Of a stretch of 64,000 bases of DNA, positions 25,801-36,321 are shown piece by piece. Made by a program: the position numbers and the translations under genes. The stretch is taken from NCBI GenBank assembly GCA_013054445.1, contig JAAMPI010000027.1, positions 1-64,000 on the forward strand, given 5' to 3'. The DNA is from Cudoniella acicularis. Taxonomy: Eukaryota; Ascomycota; Leotiomycetes; Helotiales; Helotiaceae. Under the pieces are notes generated by a model. The model saw only the letters and a program-made list of their open reading frames with translations. It was not told where the DNA came from and made no database searches. Each line of letters opens with the position of its first letter. Position 1 is the stretch's first letter.

Positions 25801-26986
25801 AAAACACAAGGACTATCTCGCTGTTGAGATTCCAACTCTCCAAAGATTATACTTTGAGACTGGCTCCCGAAAGACCCAACAGCAAATCACTGCAAGCGGC
25901 TTACAATGGCACCGCTCTACTCATCTATTTGAGCGCTGCCCTCGAGTACACAGGATCAGGAATGACTCGTGTACGTGCGAACGGATCCAAGAATTTGTAC
26001 CCAAGAATGCATTTGGAAGTGTCAGATTGCCAGGCCCGCTTGGGAATTCTGGTGCTGCCATATTTGGGCAAGGGTCTTCTCACCGGCTGCTAGATATTGG
26101 AAAATCATTGTCGAACGTCCGAGAGTTGCTGAAACGACAAGAAACCGGACCAGCTCGTCAAGAAAAAGCGCCCACACTTGCGTCCATTCAAATCAAGAGA
26201 GGCCCGACTGAGCATTCCGGGTACTGGGCGCAAGAACAAGTGAGCGACTCGTCCTTCTGTGTCCAAAAACATGCTTCCAATGACAAGCTCGTCGATCATG
26301 CGGGACCGAATGCACACTTTATCGCTTTGCTACCAGTCCCAAAAGGTGCTCGCAATGCCTCTTTCCAGCCCTCAGAGAAGACCAACTCGAACGCAGGAAG
26401 GAGCTCGAATGCAACGAGTACAGATCTGGAATATCTAAGCCCCGCAACATCTCAATATGCTAGGTCTGAAGATGGGCAAGGGCAAGAAACACATCTCCCA
26501 ACTATAAATGAAGACTCAAAACGGCGACCATTTCCGTGTACGGTAGGAGAAGAAAACACGCACGAGCTCCTGAATCTTCCAAATTTTTCAGAGCCTCGTT
26601 CAAGACCCTTTCTTCGTGGAAACGACGTTGGGATCTTCTACAACCATATGACCGAAGCCGAATTACCAAACTCAACACATGTGATCAGTATACCGGGCTG
26701 TCGACGCAACGACCGTGAGGCAAATGGCAGGTATTGGACACAGAGAGAGAGTGTACCTCACGGGAGTGCTTCGAAAAGCGAGCAAACGCAGCATCAGCGA
26801 GTCCCCTATATTCAAAATATCTCTAATTTGATAAATTCTTCATCAAGCTCGGTATTTGATGCGCCACGACCTCCTGCATTGCGAAGGAAGCCATGTTTCC
26901 AGCCGGATATCACTGCAAGTATGGAAAAAAGCCAATCAGGGGTTAGCGACACTAGGTCGCTGAATTGCGATTTCAGAAATGAATAG
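22841..26986 (+). CDS. Giant protein of a fungal-specific family of unknown function
   Basis: Three exons, 22841-24281, 24346-24969 and 25044-26986, give 1335 residues. Introns are GTACGT..CTAG (64 nt) and GTGAGA..TTAG (74 nt); both joins restore frame and conserved-looking sequence (..MSG/SILFSAPESG.. and ..NNLG/TNSAKYHS..). I recognise the pattern of a family widely duplicated in Pezizomycotina, with blocks such as GSEDFIVTVAQQIAWL, VTGFPIPER, QWHLVKN, STRVFLGWC and VSVGFGHIGTGQ. It has no assigned activity that I know of. An N-terminal segment around residues 170-260 is helical and charged. A DYLAVEIPTLQRL..LFERC block lies about three quarters through. The last ~400 residues are disordered and Ser/Asn/Pro-rich. 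No signal peptide or membrane segment is visible, so it is probably cytosolic. The frame is open about 100 nt upstream of the chosen ATG without another ATG. A role in fungal immunity or self-recognition is only an association I have seen suggested for gene-neighbourhood relatives. Confidence 0.8.
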
Positions 26987-29487
26987 ACACATCTCTGGGC
27001 AATTATATAGGATCCGGCTATATACCGGCACGTTGCAACATACATAGAGATATTTGTCGAGTATAGATTCGAGATTTTGAGCCTCAGCATCGATAGCGTA
27101 CCCCTGCGCTAGCTGCGGGAGATCTACAGACCATTTTGACGCTAGAAATCTAGATGAGGAGAGATGAGGAGAGCCGAGGAAGAGTGACGATAATAGCAGC
27201 GCAAGTAGTTTTGGGATTTTAATACAATGTGGGTCAATTGGGGTTTCTCAAGTTACTTCCTTTTACAATATACAGCAGGAAAGCCGATGACTGCCTCCGC
27301 TCTTGCCTTGACAGTCCACTCAGCCCTGATTTTGTGCACTCAATATGTACGCGTTTCACACATGCATTTGATCCCTATCCTCCTCGTTTTGAACGGCGCT
27401 TCCCTCGACCGTACTTGCTCCCGCGAGGCGGCCGGCCGACAGAAGGACAGGGTCCTTTTCGGAAGTTTGTCATAGTGGATGCAAAAGGATATACACGCAT
27501 ACAAAGCTTAAGCTGCTGCCTGTCCACCTGTGGGAGGAAGCTCAATTGACTCTACGCTGTACCATAGTCCAGCGCGTGCGCACTGCGGCCGGAATCCTGC
27601 CTGAGAATTTGCCGAAGATCTAGTCTCAAGACTTGCCCTCTTTCTTGTATGCCAGCAAGCGCTACTCGTCTACAGCTTCCTATGTGATATTTTTTCTTGT
27701 GGTTAAACGCCCCAGCTTATCTCCACTCGAATATCCATTATCGTCGCTGTTAGAATCAGAATTATTGTCGTTCAAATTACTATTATAATCGTTGTTAAAA
27801 GGCTCACTCCCTTGCGGCACAATAACTTCTGCTGCATTAACGGCTCTGCCGTACCGGAGTTGGGCTCGCGTCACATTGTCGCGAACACGATTTGCCTCTG
27901 CGAGAGTTAATACGGTCGTGCCACTAGACGAGAGCCGGGCTGACGTACACCAGCTAAAGCTAGTCAAGAGGAATAAGTGTTGCTATAGTGGCTTGATTGT
28001 GAAGTCATTAATCTTCTTAATATGGCCAATGCTTTTGATGAGTTGGGCAAATTGGCTGATAAAAATACTTTGCTTATTATAACCTTTCTAGACCATTACT
28101 ATAAAAGAGTAGTAGCGCGTAGAGTGCAAGTGGAATATAACCTCGATTAGTATCGGTAGGATATCACTAGATAATAAATTAAGGTTGTAGCAGTTAGATG
28201 ATATTTTTATATTTATGGTTTGCGACGTTAAAAGTGTAGGCGAAGGCAATCAACCTTTTTTTATTAGATATTGCAGTGACTCTCGAACCCTAACTAAAAG
28301 GGGAGTGTGGTTTTGGAGAGCGCCGATAGAACTTGGAGTATGGTTTGTGTTAGTGGGTGAATCTCTGTTTAAGATGGTGCTTGCGCTTTTTGTGCATTGG
28401 GCTGGCGTTGGATGAGGATGGTCGTTTTTGCTTAGTAGGACGTGATTTTCTATTATTGTTGTCCAATTTAGGATTATTATTTAGCTTATTATCGCTGCAA
28501 TTATTGCTGAATCAGTGCTACGTCAACCTCGTAGAATTGTGCTATCTCATACACCTTTTTAAGCAGAGTGTCTTTTCGTGACATATAATAACCTCTTAAT
28601 AAAATCACAGCCAGCATTTAAAAATTAAGAAAAATTCTACTGAGTCACAAAGTGAGTAAATCTCTATGTCTTCCTTCCTTTCAAATTCATTTAACTATCC
28701 TTTTGTGGTTGTGCTACGCGACTTTCGCGACGGATAATCTAGTGCGTGGCTGGTGGCAGCGGAGGGGATAACGTTCAGCACAGTAGACAGAAAAACCAAC
28801 GTAACAACCAAAGCTAGTATAACTTAATGAAATGCAGTAACTGCTCACCTGCATGTTTTTCTCAATGACTAGTGACTTAATAGATCGATCGCAAATTTTC
28901 CAAAAAAAAAACCCTATTCAGCAGTCGCGTTAGGTGGCGGGAACTCGCGGTTTCCAGGCACTTGAAGCCTGAATTTCAGGCTTCACTCGCTAAAACTACA
29001 GTGTAAGGAGTTTGAAGAAGCCAAGACCCTGTTAAGTTCGGATGGTTGGGAACACTTCAAATAAGTAGAAGATCTACGAATAATATGCACAGAAAAACCA
29101 TCGCAATCGTATTCACTACTTCGAAGCTTTCTTATTTTACAATTGGAATTATAGATGTTACAGCGTAGGTCTGTTGATATGTCCAATTGTGCTAGGTTAG
29201 GTGAGCGCCTTAACCACGCCACAAATTCGAGTCGTCGACCGTGAGTTTCGTTCGACATGAATCATGAGAATAAGGATAAGCGTAGAACTTGATGTGTTGT
29301 ATTAAGAACATTAAATTCAATTTATTGTAGATGTTTTCTGCATTAAGCATAACCCTTCTCGATCCCTAAAGGATCCATCGACTTCTCCTGAAAGCAGCAG
29401 CCACCAAAAATACCACAGAATCAATTTCCCCTATCATCCTTAGCAACCTCTTCCGTCATCAACGATGCTAAAACATCAAGTCACAAC
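26987..29487. other. AT-rich intergenic region with coding remnants
   Basis: About 2.5 kb without a convincing gene. 27660-28650 is AT-rich with short open pieces. One begins with ATG at 28022 and encodes a helical, charged peptide before two close TAG stops. These may be fragments of a decayed mobile element, but no transposase motif or terminal repeats were found. A 23-bp palindrome lies at 28963-28985. Confidence 0.4.
28963..28985. repeat. 23-bp palindrome, TGAAGCCTGAA arms
   Basis: Perfect 11-bp inverted arms (TGAAGCCTGAA / TTCAGGCTTCA) separated by a single T. There is no T-run after it, so it is not an obvious terminator. It may be a protein-binding palindrome or an element fragment. 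Confidence 0.8.
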
Positions 29488-30165
29488 TCAAAGCAACCCC
29501 ATACATCCAGCAACAACACACATAACCAACCCAGCCATACCCCATCCCATCCTCACAGCCTCACCACCACTAACGGGAACAGTAGAGGTAGTAGGAACAG
29601 GCTTTGTAGGTGCCGGAGCCGCAGTGCCGATTTTGGTGCTCAAAAAGCCGCTAGCCTTCGGTGCCTGGGTCACCGAAGCAGTAGTGCCATTCGACAAGGC
29701 ATAACTGGGCGTTGGTGCCTGCACCACAGGAGAGCTAACTGGAACTGAAGAGCTAGCAGGCACAGGTACAACTGGTACCGAAACCGATACCGCAGTTGGT
29801 GCCGATGATACTGGAGGAGCTGGTGGAGTCGCAACAGATTGAGCAGTGGTCTCGGTGCAAGGGACGTTCGCTGAGCAGGACGTGATGGTGATTTGAACAG
29901 TGGAGAACTCGGTGAGGATTGGAGTGAAGATGGAAGTGGTGCTGGTCAGGGTGGGGGACACCACGTTGGCGGTGCTGGAAACAATGCTCTGGGGAAGAGG
30001 CGTAGAGGTTTGTGGGAGAGTCAAGATCAATGGCGTGCTGCTTGGAGCACTTTCGCTTTCGCTGCAGTCTGCACCGGCGGTGTCGTCGGAGCCGGCGTCG
30101 TAATCGTAGGTGGCGCTGGCTGTGAAGGCCAGGACCGAGTATAGGAGGACGGATGAGGAACGCAT
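29488..30165 (-). CDS. GPI-anchored Ser/Thr/Pro-rich cell-wall protein
   Basis: 225 residues from the ATG ending at 30165. The frame is open further upstream without another plausible ATG. Residues 1-18 (MRSSSVLLYSVLAFTASA) form a signal peptide. An acidic segment (YDYDAGSDDTAG) follows, then ~170 residues dominated by Ser, Thr, Pro, Val and Ala, suited to O-mannosylation. One cysteine pair lies in TSCSANVPCTET. The C-terminus has a small-residue site (SGGE) followed by a hydrophobic tail (WGMAGLVMCVVAGCMGLL), the pattern of a GPI attachment signal. No catalytic domain is visible, so a structural wall or adhesion role is inferred. A TATA-like element lies about 180 bp upstream. Confidence 0.85.
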   Translation of the reverse strand: MRSSSVLLYSVLAFTASATYDYDAGSDDTAGADCSESESAPSSTPLILTLPQTSTPLPQSIVSSTANVVSPTLTSTTSIFTPILTEFSTVQITITSCSANVPCTETTAQSVATPPAPPVSSAPTAVSVSVPVVPVPASSSVPVSSPVVQAPTPSYALSNGTTASVTQAPKASGFLSTKIGTAAPAPTKPVPTTSTVPVSGGEAVRMGWGMAGLVMCVVAGCMGLL

Positions 30166-31101
30166 TTTGAAGATTGGTTTGTTTTGAGAGGATAAGGTTT
30201 CGTGTGTGGACTTGGAAGTGTCTTGAAGTCCGTGAAGTAACGAATGTGTTTGATAAACGAGTGTAAAAACGAGTGTGGGTACTTTGTGGGTGACAAGACG
30301 AAGAAAGAAGGGAAAGGGAAGCAAAGGAAAATTGTGGTGTTGAGCTATATAAGAGACTCTCGTGCCAAGTAGCACTGCCAACGACCAGGTGTAACATATC
30401 TTCAGGAGTAATTGGCGCGCTGCAGGAACCGGCTGAATAGGGGGGTTAAATCTGCCCTGTCAACGCCAAGACAATTATGTTTCGATTTGACGCTCAATAT
30501 CTGGGGAATATAGGTTGTGTGACTGGTGAAGATTCAGCCGACCAATTGTTTCACCACAGTTATTGCCCGGCATATTGTCTGTATTGACCGCAGCACATTT
30601 TTAATGAAAATACGTGAAATCGTATGCTGCTCGAGGCGATGCGAAGGCCCCCTGAACATGTACTTATCCGACGTCTAATTTCGGAAAATGTTGTAAAGGA
30701 GGTCGATATTGCACTTTCAGAAAGATGGCGTAGTGGACTGATCGCTGATGATATTCGACTGCAATGTAATTCCGCATAAATAAAACATGAGATGAAAATG
30801 TGACTAATATCTTTAAACGGCGATGATGGTAGACGAGACGGTATGGGTTCCTCGTTCTAGCGTTCTGGACAAAACATAATCACGCATTTGTATTTTTCAG
30901 GGCGCAAGTGGCTTTGTCGATACATCGCCTCATTTATAGCACACTTGGTACTTTCCTCTTCTTAGGTCGAGTTAGATGAAGCTCGGGAATAGATTCATCG
31001 TTATTTGGAAGAGAAATGCTACACTCGTTGGAGATCTCTACTCCCAAAGTCTGGTGTTTCGATCAGATATATGGGCTTCGACAAGAATCGCGTGAGGGTA
31101 G
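30166..31101. other. Intergenic region
   Basis: No gene recognised. The left part is the promoter of the GPI-anchored protein, and the right end borders the 3' end of the next minus-strand gene. Confidence 0.5.
30344..30352 (-). promoter_or_regulatory. TATA-like element of the GPI-protein gene
   Basis: CTTATATAG on the minus strand, about 180 bp before the ATG at 30165, in the right orientation for that gene. Confidence 0.5.
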
Positions 31102-32124
31102 TCATACCTGGAGCCCTTGATCTTGATTGATGTATTCCTTTTCGAAAAATTCCCACAAAAGGCTGGTCTCAATCCAAGGACTTCGGGGAAGGTTCGTCCA
31201 GTTTGCTAGCAATTTTTCGAATGACTTTTGTTGTAGCCGATAGCTGTAGCCGATACCTTTGTGATTTCCTTCTGCAAAACATTGCAAGCCTTCCCAATCT
31301 ATGGTGTAGGTATTAGAAAGGGAAATCCAAGACCCCCTCTCTTCCGACTTGGCACTCCAAAATCCCTTGTTTCGCTCGAGAAGGAGTTTATTATGCGGGC
31401 TGAGGTAATATTGACGGGATGGTGAACGCATAATCTCCATGTGCCTGGCAGGGGAAGCTGGTGAAGTTGTCATGATGGCAAAGGTAATATTGGCATTTTC
31501 CGGGCTGGCAATAGAGGTGCTGAGAACCACCACGGGATGGTCAAATGCCAATTCCCGCAGACCATTGAGTTCTGAGCTTGATTGTAAGATTGAGGCTTGG
31601 ATGTCTGACTTCTTAGGTAGCCATAAAATGCAACCATGGCAAATATCCCAAAGTGCAGGACGCGGTCGTCTGTCGTCGGCCTGAGGCAGATTCAACTTTT
31701 TTGAGTAGGGTTTGAATAGTTGGAAAAAATATGGATCCCGCATCCAAGCTGGGGTATTATTCCTAGCTGCGTGATATTTAAGTGGTTGAACGTCAAGTGC
31801 ACCTTGGCTGCGTGGGATGTCGTGGTTCATATTGGTAGCAGTGCAAACCGCTTCTCGACGGCCTCGAGGCAGATTACTTTGGTACTTTGGCCTCCTTTTG
31901 TAATCCCGAGGGGAAATTGGAGGGAAACCCAAGGGTACTGCGTTGAAAGGGTAGAAAATTTGAAAGGTCTCAATGTTGTTGAGCATCGTGCTCCAACCTG
32001 AGCACGACATGACGTGCTCCCAATGTGCAACCAATTGAAAGTAACAATATAGCAGAGGTTCTGGCGTTCGAGTCACTAAGAAACAGCCACTCAGCCACGA
32101 TCTAGCTTTTGAAAGGGGACACAT
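31102..32124 (-). CDS. Hypothetical protein with HPVVVLS motif
   Basis: One frame of 340 residues from the ATG ending at 32124; the first ~100 residues may not be translated, or may hide an intron. The part from ~130 on reads as a folded domain: a CHGCILWLPKK segment, then LAFDHPVVVLS, then a line of hydrophobic strands (NITFAIMTTS). It recalls an unnamed fungal family with GCIxWLP and HPVVxLS blocks. The C-terminus has regularly spaced aromatics (YSYRLQQKSFEKLLANW). No signal peptide or catalytic motif is visible. I do not assign a function. Confidence that it is a real gene is moderate. Confidence 0.55.
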   Translation of the reverse strand: MCPLSKARSWLSGCFLVTRTPEPLLYCYFQLVAHWEHVMSCSGWSTMLNNIETFQIFYPFNAVPLGFPPISPRDYKRRPKYQSNLPRGRREAVCTATNMNHDIPRSQGALDVQPLKYHAARNNTPAWMRDPYFFQLFKPYSKKLNLPQADDRRPRPALWDICHGCILWLPKKSDIQASILQSSSELNGLRELAFDHPVVVLSTSIASPENANITFAIMTTSPASPARHMEIMRSPSRQYYLSPHNKLLLERNKGFWSAKSEERGSWISLSNTYTIDWEGLQCFAEGNHKGIGYSYRLQQKSFEKLLANWTNLPRSPWIETSLLWEFFEKEYINQDQGLQV

Positions 32125-32408
32125 CAAACCTCACGAGTGTATTGATCGGGTTGGACATTGAAAGCAACACTGTCTGGCGTAGGAAAACAGACAAAAAAAT
32201 CAAGTCACGATTTAAAACAATCCATCAAACAGAAATCAAAATTACATGTGAACAATTCCGACTAAGCACTTGAAATGGTATCAAAAAGTCTCAGCAGAGC
32301 AGTGGTCGATGCTTGTTTTGAAAGAAATTCATTCATCTTGATATCGGAGAGTAACCCCTAATGTTGTTCGGTGTTACCCTCCCTTCGTCCGTACATGTTC
32401 GCCATCTT

Positions 32409-33483
32409 CTAAGACTTATCTGGGAATCCGAAGTCAACCCCGAATGCAGGATAAACATATCTCACAAGCTTCTTAGACGCTTCTAATTCCTTGGAGTAAT
32501 CTGTAAGCGTCTTCATGTCTGATTTATCGAGTTTAATCAGATCCATATTTGCCTTTATTCTCTCGGGATTGACCGACTTTGCGAGAACTGAACTTCCTCG
32601 AGCAACTATGCCTATTAGCACATGTTTCACATGAATGATGCTATCACCTACTATTATAGCTCAGTAACACAGCCGCAGGCGTAACACCACGCTTCTTTGC
32701 GACCTCTACTACGGGTTCTGCAGTAAGCATTGGACTTCCAGTGCTGCCAAGGGGGCTGTAAGCCGTGATGTGAATTCCCTTTGATTTGCAAAAATCCACA
32801 ATTTCCTGTTGGGGAAGAGAAGGGTGGTTCTCAATCTGATTCACCGCAGGCACCACAGTCGCATGGGGTAGCAATTGCTCAAGATATCGCAGGCTGTAAT
32901 TTGCCACACCAATTGCCTTGGCCTTCCCAGTTGGCAGCACCTTCTCCAGCTCCTTCCATGTTTGTATGTGCGACCAGACTTCGGGTTTAACGAGATCTCG
33001 AGAGCCATCGGGATGCTTTGGGAATTTGTCGTCATTGCCTTTTATTTGTTAGAAATGTGCACCGGAAGTAGGCTGTGGAGGTACCTTTTGGGTTCATCGG
33101 GACGGGCCAATGCATAAGGTAAAGATCAACATAATCGAGTCCAAGGCTCTTCAAACTCTTGTCCAGGGCCTCTTCTACCCGGGAATGGTAGGTACACCAT
33201 AACTTGGTGGTAACGAAGATGTCTTCTCGCTTCACTCCATTCGCAAAGGCCTGCTTGAGGCCTTCTCCAACCTCATTTTCGTTGCCGTAACAGTATGCTG
33301 ATTTGGTCAGTTGCGGCCACGCGCGAGAGATCGAGGAGACTGACCAGCGTCGATGTGCTTGTATCCAATTGAGAGCGCATATGACACTGCTTTCTCAACC
33401 TCGCCAGGGCCGGACTGCCAAGTTCCTAGGCCCAGTGCTGGGATCTCGGTGCCATTGTTGAGCTTGAAACGCGTGTCTGCCAT
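32409..33483 (-). CDS. Aldo-keto reductase (xylose reductase / glycerol dehydrogenase-like)
   Basis: NADPH-dependent carbonyl reductase of the AKR superfamily, probably cytosolic. Four exons, 33483-33345, 33297-33085, 33038-32652 and 32605-32409, give 311 residues, the normal AKR length. Introns are 46-47 nt. The catalytic tetrad is visible: Asp45 and Tyr50 (IDAAYCYGNE), Lys78 (TTKLW) and His109 (LMHWP). The cofactor-binding end shows [16 protein letters not shown] with the Lys-Ser and Arg expected for NADP specificity. The N-terminal [17 protein letters not shown] and the [14 protein letters not shown] and YSPLGS segments are typical. The last intron uses GTAGGT..CATAG; a nearby alternative AG breaks the frame. 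The substrate cannot be told from the sequence. Confidence 0.93.
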
Positions 33484-34729
33484 GGTGTTGTGTCGTGAAG
33501 AGACGGGGAATTCGAGGATGCCGCGAATGTAGAGAAGAGAAGAAATGAAAAGAAGAGAATGATAAGGACTTACAATTTCGCGCACCTTACTTCGCTTTTC
33601 ATTGTTCCGGGCCTTTACCCGTTACAAAACGAATGCAGAGATAGTGGCAGTCGCGATGCCTCTCAGAGCACGTTGCGAGAACTTCCAGTGGGGCCAGCGG
33701 GGTAAAAAGCTGAGATGGCACGTGATGCTCTCTTTTGCCATTGCTTGGCAATTTCATCGTGAAATGAAGATATATTTCATCATACAGCCAGTTTGGCGAA
33801 GCTAGGTGAATGCCCCATAGAAAAAAAAAGGTATTGAAGAGTTCGCAACCCTCAGATCATTCCAGTTGGGGGACGAATCTAGCCACTCAGAGAGCTTCGC
33901 GAATCGCGAGCCTCCCTACCTCATACCCCTTTATCGGCCAGCCCCACCAAACAGTGTGATAAGGGGCAACCGACTCTGTTCCTACTTTCCCTTCCAGTGA
34001 CCAATCATGATTTACTTGCTATTCGGTTCTGCCGTGAGAAAGTTTTCAACTCGACCTTCGTGCACGACTACGTTCAGGGAGACCAACTCGGCCCGAGGGG
34101 GCTTGAACAGAACCCCTCCCCAAAAATTACACATTTGATATCTTAAGGGCACCCCTCTTGCAATATAGCTTGGTGTTTGGTCTATGCCTTCGGAAGATGC
34201 TCCTCCGCGGCTTCCGTATTTGTTTTGTCTTCTGGCTTTTATTTATTCTTCTACTACTCTACTTGACCACTCTTATCTCATCCGTTCTTCGAATGTGCTT
34301 AAGGCATTATGGCCTTGTCTCCGTATTCTTTTTCTTTATCGCCCACTCCCATTGCCCTCTTGTTCCCATTTAAATTGAATTTCTATACTGTGCAGCAGCT
34401 TCTGGCATTGGGACTAAAAGGATATCGGAACAGGTTCATGTAAAGATACAAAGCAACCTGTACGTGCCCACAATTCTCCCGGAGTCAAGGGAAACCTTTT
34501 TTAATAACCCCGATCCCTTTCGCTCCACTCCTCAGGAGGGGGTGAAATTTATTGTCCTCACCGCCGTATAGGCTTGGCCTGCTGAGCTCACTGCTTGCTG
34601 GGATGGGCCTTAGTGGGGTTTGGAATGCGTCTTTAACACCCCAATGCACCCCGCGACCGATGATACTTTTCATAGGATAAGTATTTGAATGTATTTGCCC
34701 CTTCAAAGATAGAAGCTACATGTCAAGTG
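33484..34729. other. Intergenic region
   Basis: Aldo-keto reductase promoter on the left. No gene recognised; short frames at 34158-34378 are hydrophobic and leucine-rich but lack a convincing start or continuation. Confidence 0.5.
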
Positions 34730-35774
34730 TTAAATGCTTAAGCAGCGAGAGATATAGCCCTTAACCGTTGGCTTGGACTCCTGATATCGATCGGACTGAC
34801 TACTCGAACAAGAGCCGTCCTCTTCCTCCGTTCCTACAACAGCCGTATCGCCAATCGGCTCATTCATCAACCACCTGAGAAACAAGTCCACCGTCTCCTT
34901 GTCATACTCCCTAAACTCGTGCAATCTCGAATGCTTCACATATAACTTATTTCCGTCAAAATGTGCCTGGATAATCCTGCCTTGTGTTCCAATCAGTGAT
35001 ACCATAAGAATCTATACTCAAAATCAGTATCTACATAGTGCTCGAGAGGTTGGGATTGTAAATACCGGGAACACGAGATGGTTTTGACTAAATGGCAACC
35101 CCATCCTGTCAATAATCATTCCCATCACTATCAAAAGCTCACTCCTTAAAAGCCGTTTAACGTCCGAGACGCCATGGTGCGATATACAAACCATGCGTGG
35201 ACGACTGTCATCGAATGTATCGAGCTTGGTTGATAGTTCCCATTGTTGCGGATACGCATCTGGCGTTATGCCTTCGGTTTCGAGGAGCTGAGACTCATAT
35301 TTATACCGTTTCCTTAACGAAAATGGGGTGTTGGCACGTTTCCCCAAGAATCAAAGGGTACGGTTCCCATATCTTACACTCGCACTCCCCATCTCGTACA
35401 ATCAAACAAACGGTCCTTTCCCTCTCCCTCAGCCCTCTCCTCCAGAAGTTGTTCGCGCAAGCAACCGCCAACCGTTTCAGCACGACAATATTCGCTTACG
35501 GGCCTACAAGATTCACGAAAGTCGTTGAAGGTCGTTGGTGAAGTTGCTATTTCTGGTCGCTGATCTTCTAGCGCGCGTAGTTTTGAGCTGGGTGCTGGGA
35601 GGAATATGTAGGGAAATGCTCTGCGTCTTCTAGGGAGATTTCAGATAGTTGGATTCCATATCCTTCTAATTGTCTCTGTTCGAGATGAGGATTCTGTAAT
35701 CCTGCGATGAAGTTGAATTTCGCTGCTAGTCCGATGCATGCTGCGTTGTGTCTCGATGCCCGAGGGCTCGTCAT
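34730..35774 (-). pseudogene. Frameshifted gene of an uncharacterised fungal family
   Basis: Three exons read coherently on the minus strand: 35774-35378, 35312-35066 and 35011-34730. They are separated by a 65-nt intron (GTAAGA..TAAG) and a 54-nt intron (GTATTT..ATAG). The phases fit only if one base is added in exon 1 near 35571-35577, in a GCGCGCG stretch. There the first frame (68 codons from ATG) hits TAG, and the next frame carries on at once with EDQRPEIATSPTTFNDF. An intron cannot explain it, because this first frame contains no GT dinucleotide. With the base restored the product would be ~308 residues. Its second half (RMVCISHHGVSDVKRLLRSE.. and GTQGRIIQAHFDGNKLYVK) matches a fungal family I remember only as hypothetical. 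Either a recent pseudogene or a sequence error. Confidence 0.65.
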
Positions 35775-36321
35775 TTTGGTTGCCGAAATAAAGCTGTTGG
35801 TTTCTTCATCTCGGCCGGATATGCAAGGAAAGGCTGTTATTCTTAAAATGTACGAAGAAGAATAAGAGGCAATGAGTTGTTAAGATGTTGATGAATAGTT
35901 CGCGTCGCGATTCGAAGTTACAAATATCAACGTTGCTACAGCAACAGTGAACCACGAAAATTATCAGTTTCTACAGTACCCTTTTTTTTAATGTTCTTTC
36001 ATATTCATTTAAACTTTACTATACAATATTTTTTAAGTTTTTATTTATTTTTTATAAACTATTCTTCGTTATTTTTAATAATATTTATTTAATTTAAAAC
36101 CCAATATTATTTTAACGACACATATTTAAGATAACACTCTATAGTTCCGTAGCCGACTTTAAATCTTCTATAATAGAACAAAATCATATACGCTTGAATT
36201 TCTCCTCCACGCCAAAAACTTGCCTCCCCCAAAGCGCGGCAGTCAGCCTCGGTAACCATATTAAACCAAATAAAAATACATATAACAAACCGACACAAGG
36301 ACATAATCATCCTCAACTACT
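35775..36321. other. Very AT-rich spacer
   Basis: 35970-36120 is almost entirely A/T, with runs of TTTTTTAA and TTATTTA. The right part is the 3' flank of the degenerate WSC gene. No gene seen. Confidence 0.6.

Noticed and set aside
29180..29240. tRNA-like A-box on the minus strand (GTGGTTAAGGCGC)
   Set aside because: No B-box at a proper distance and no cloverleaf that I could fold.
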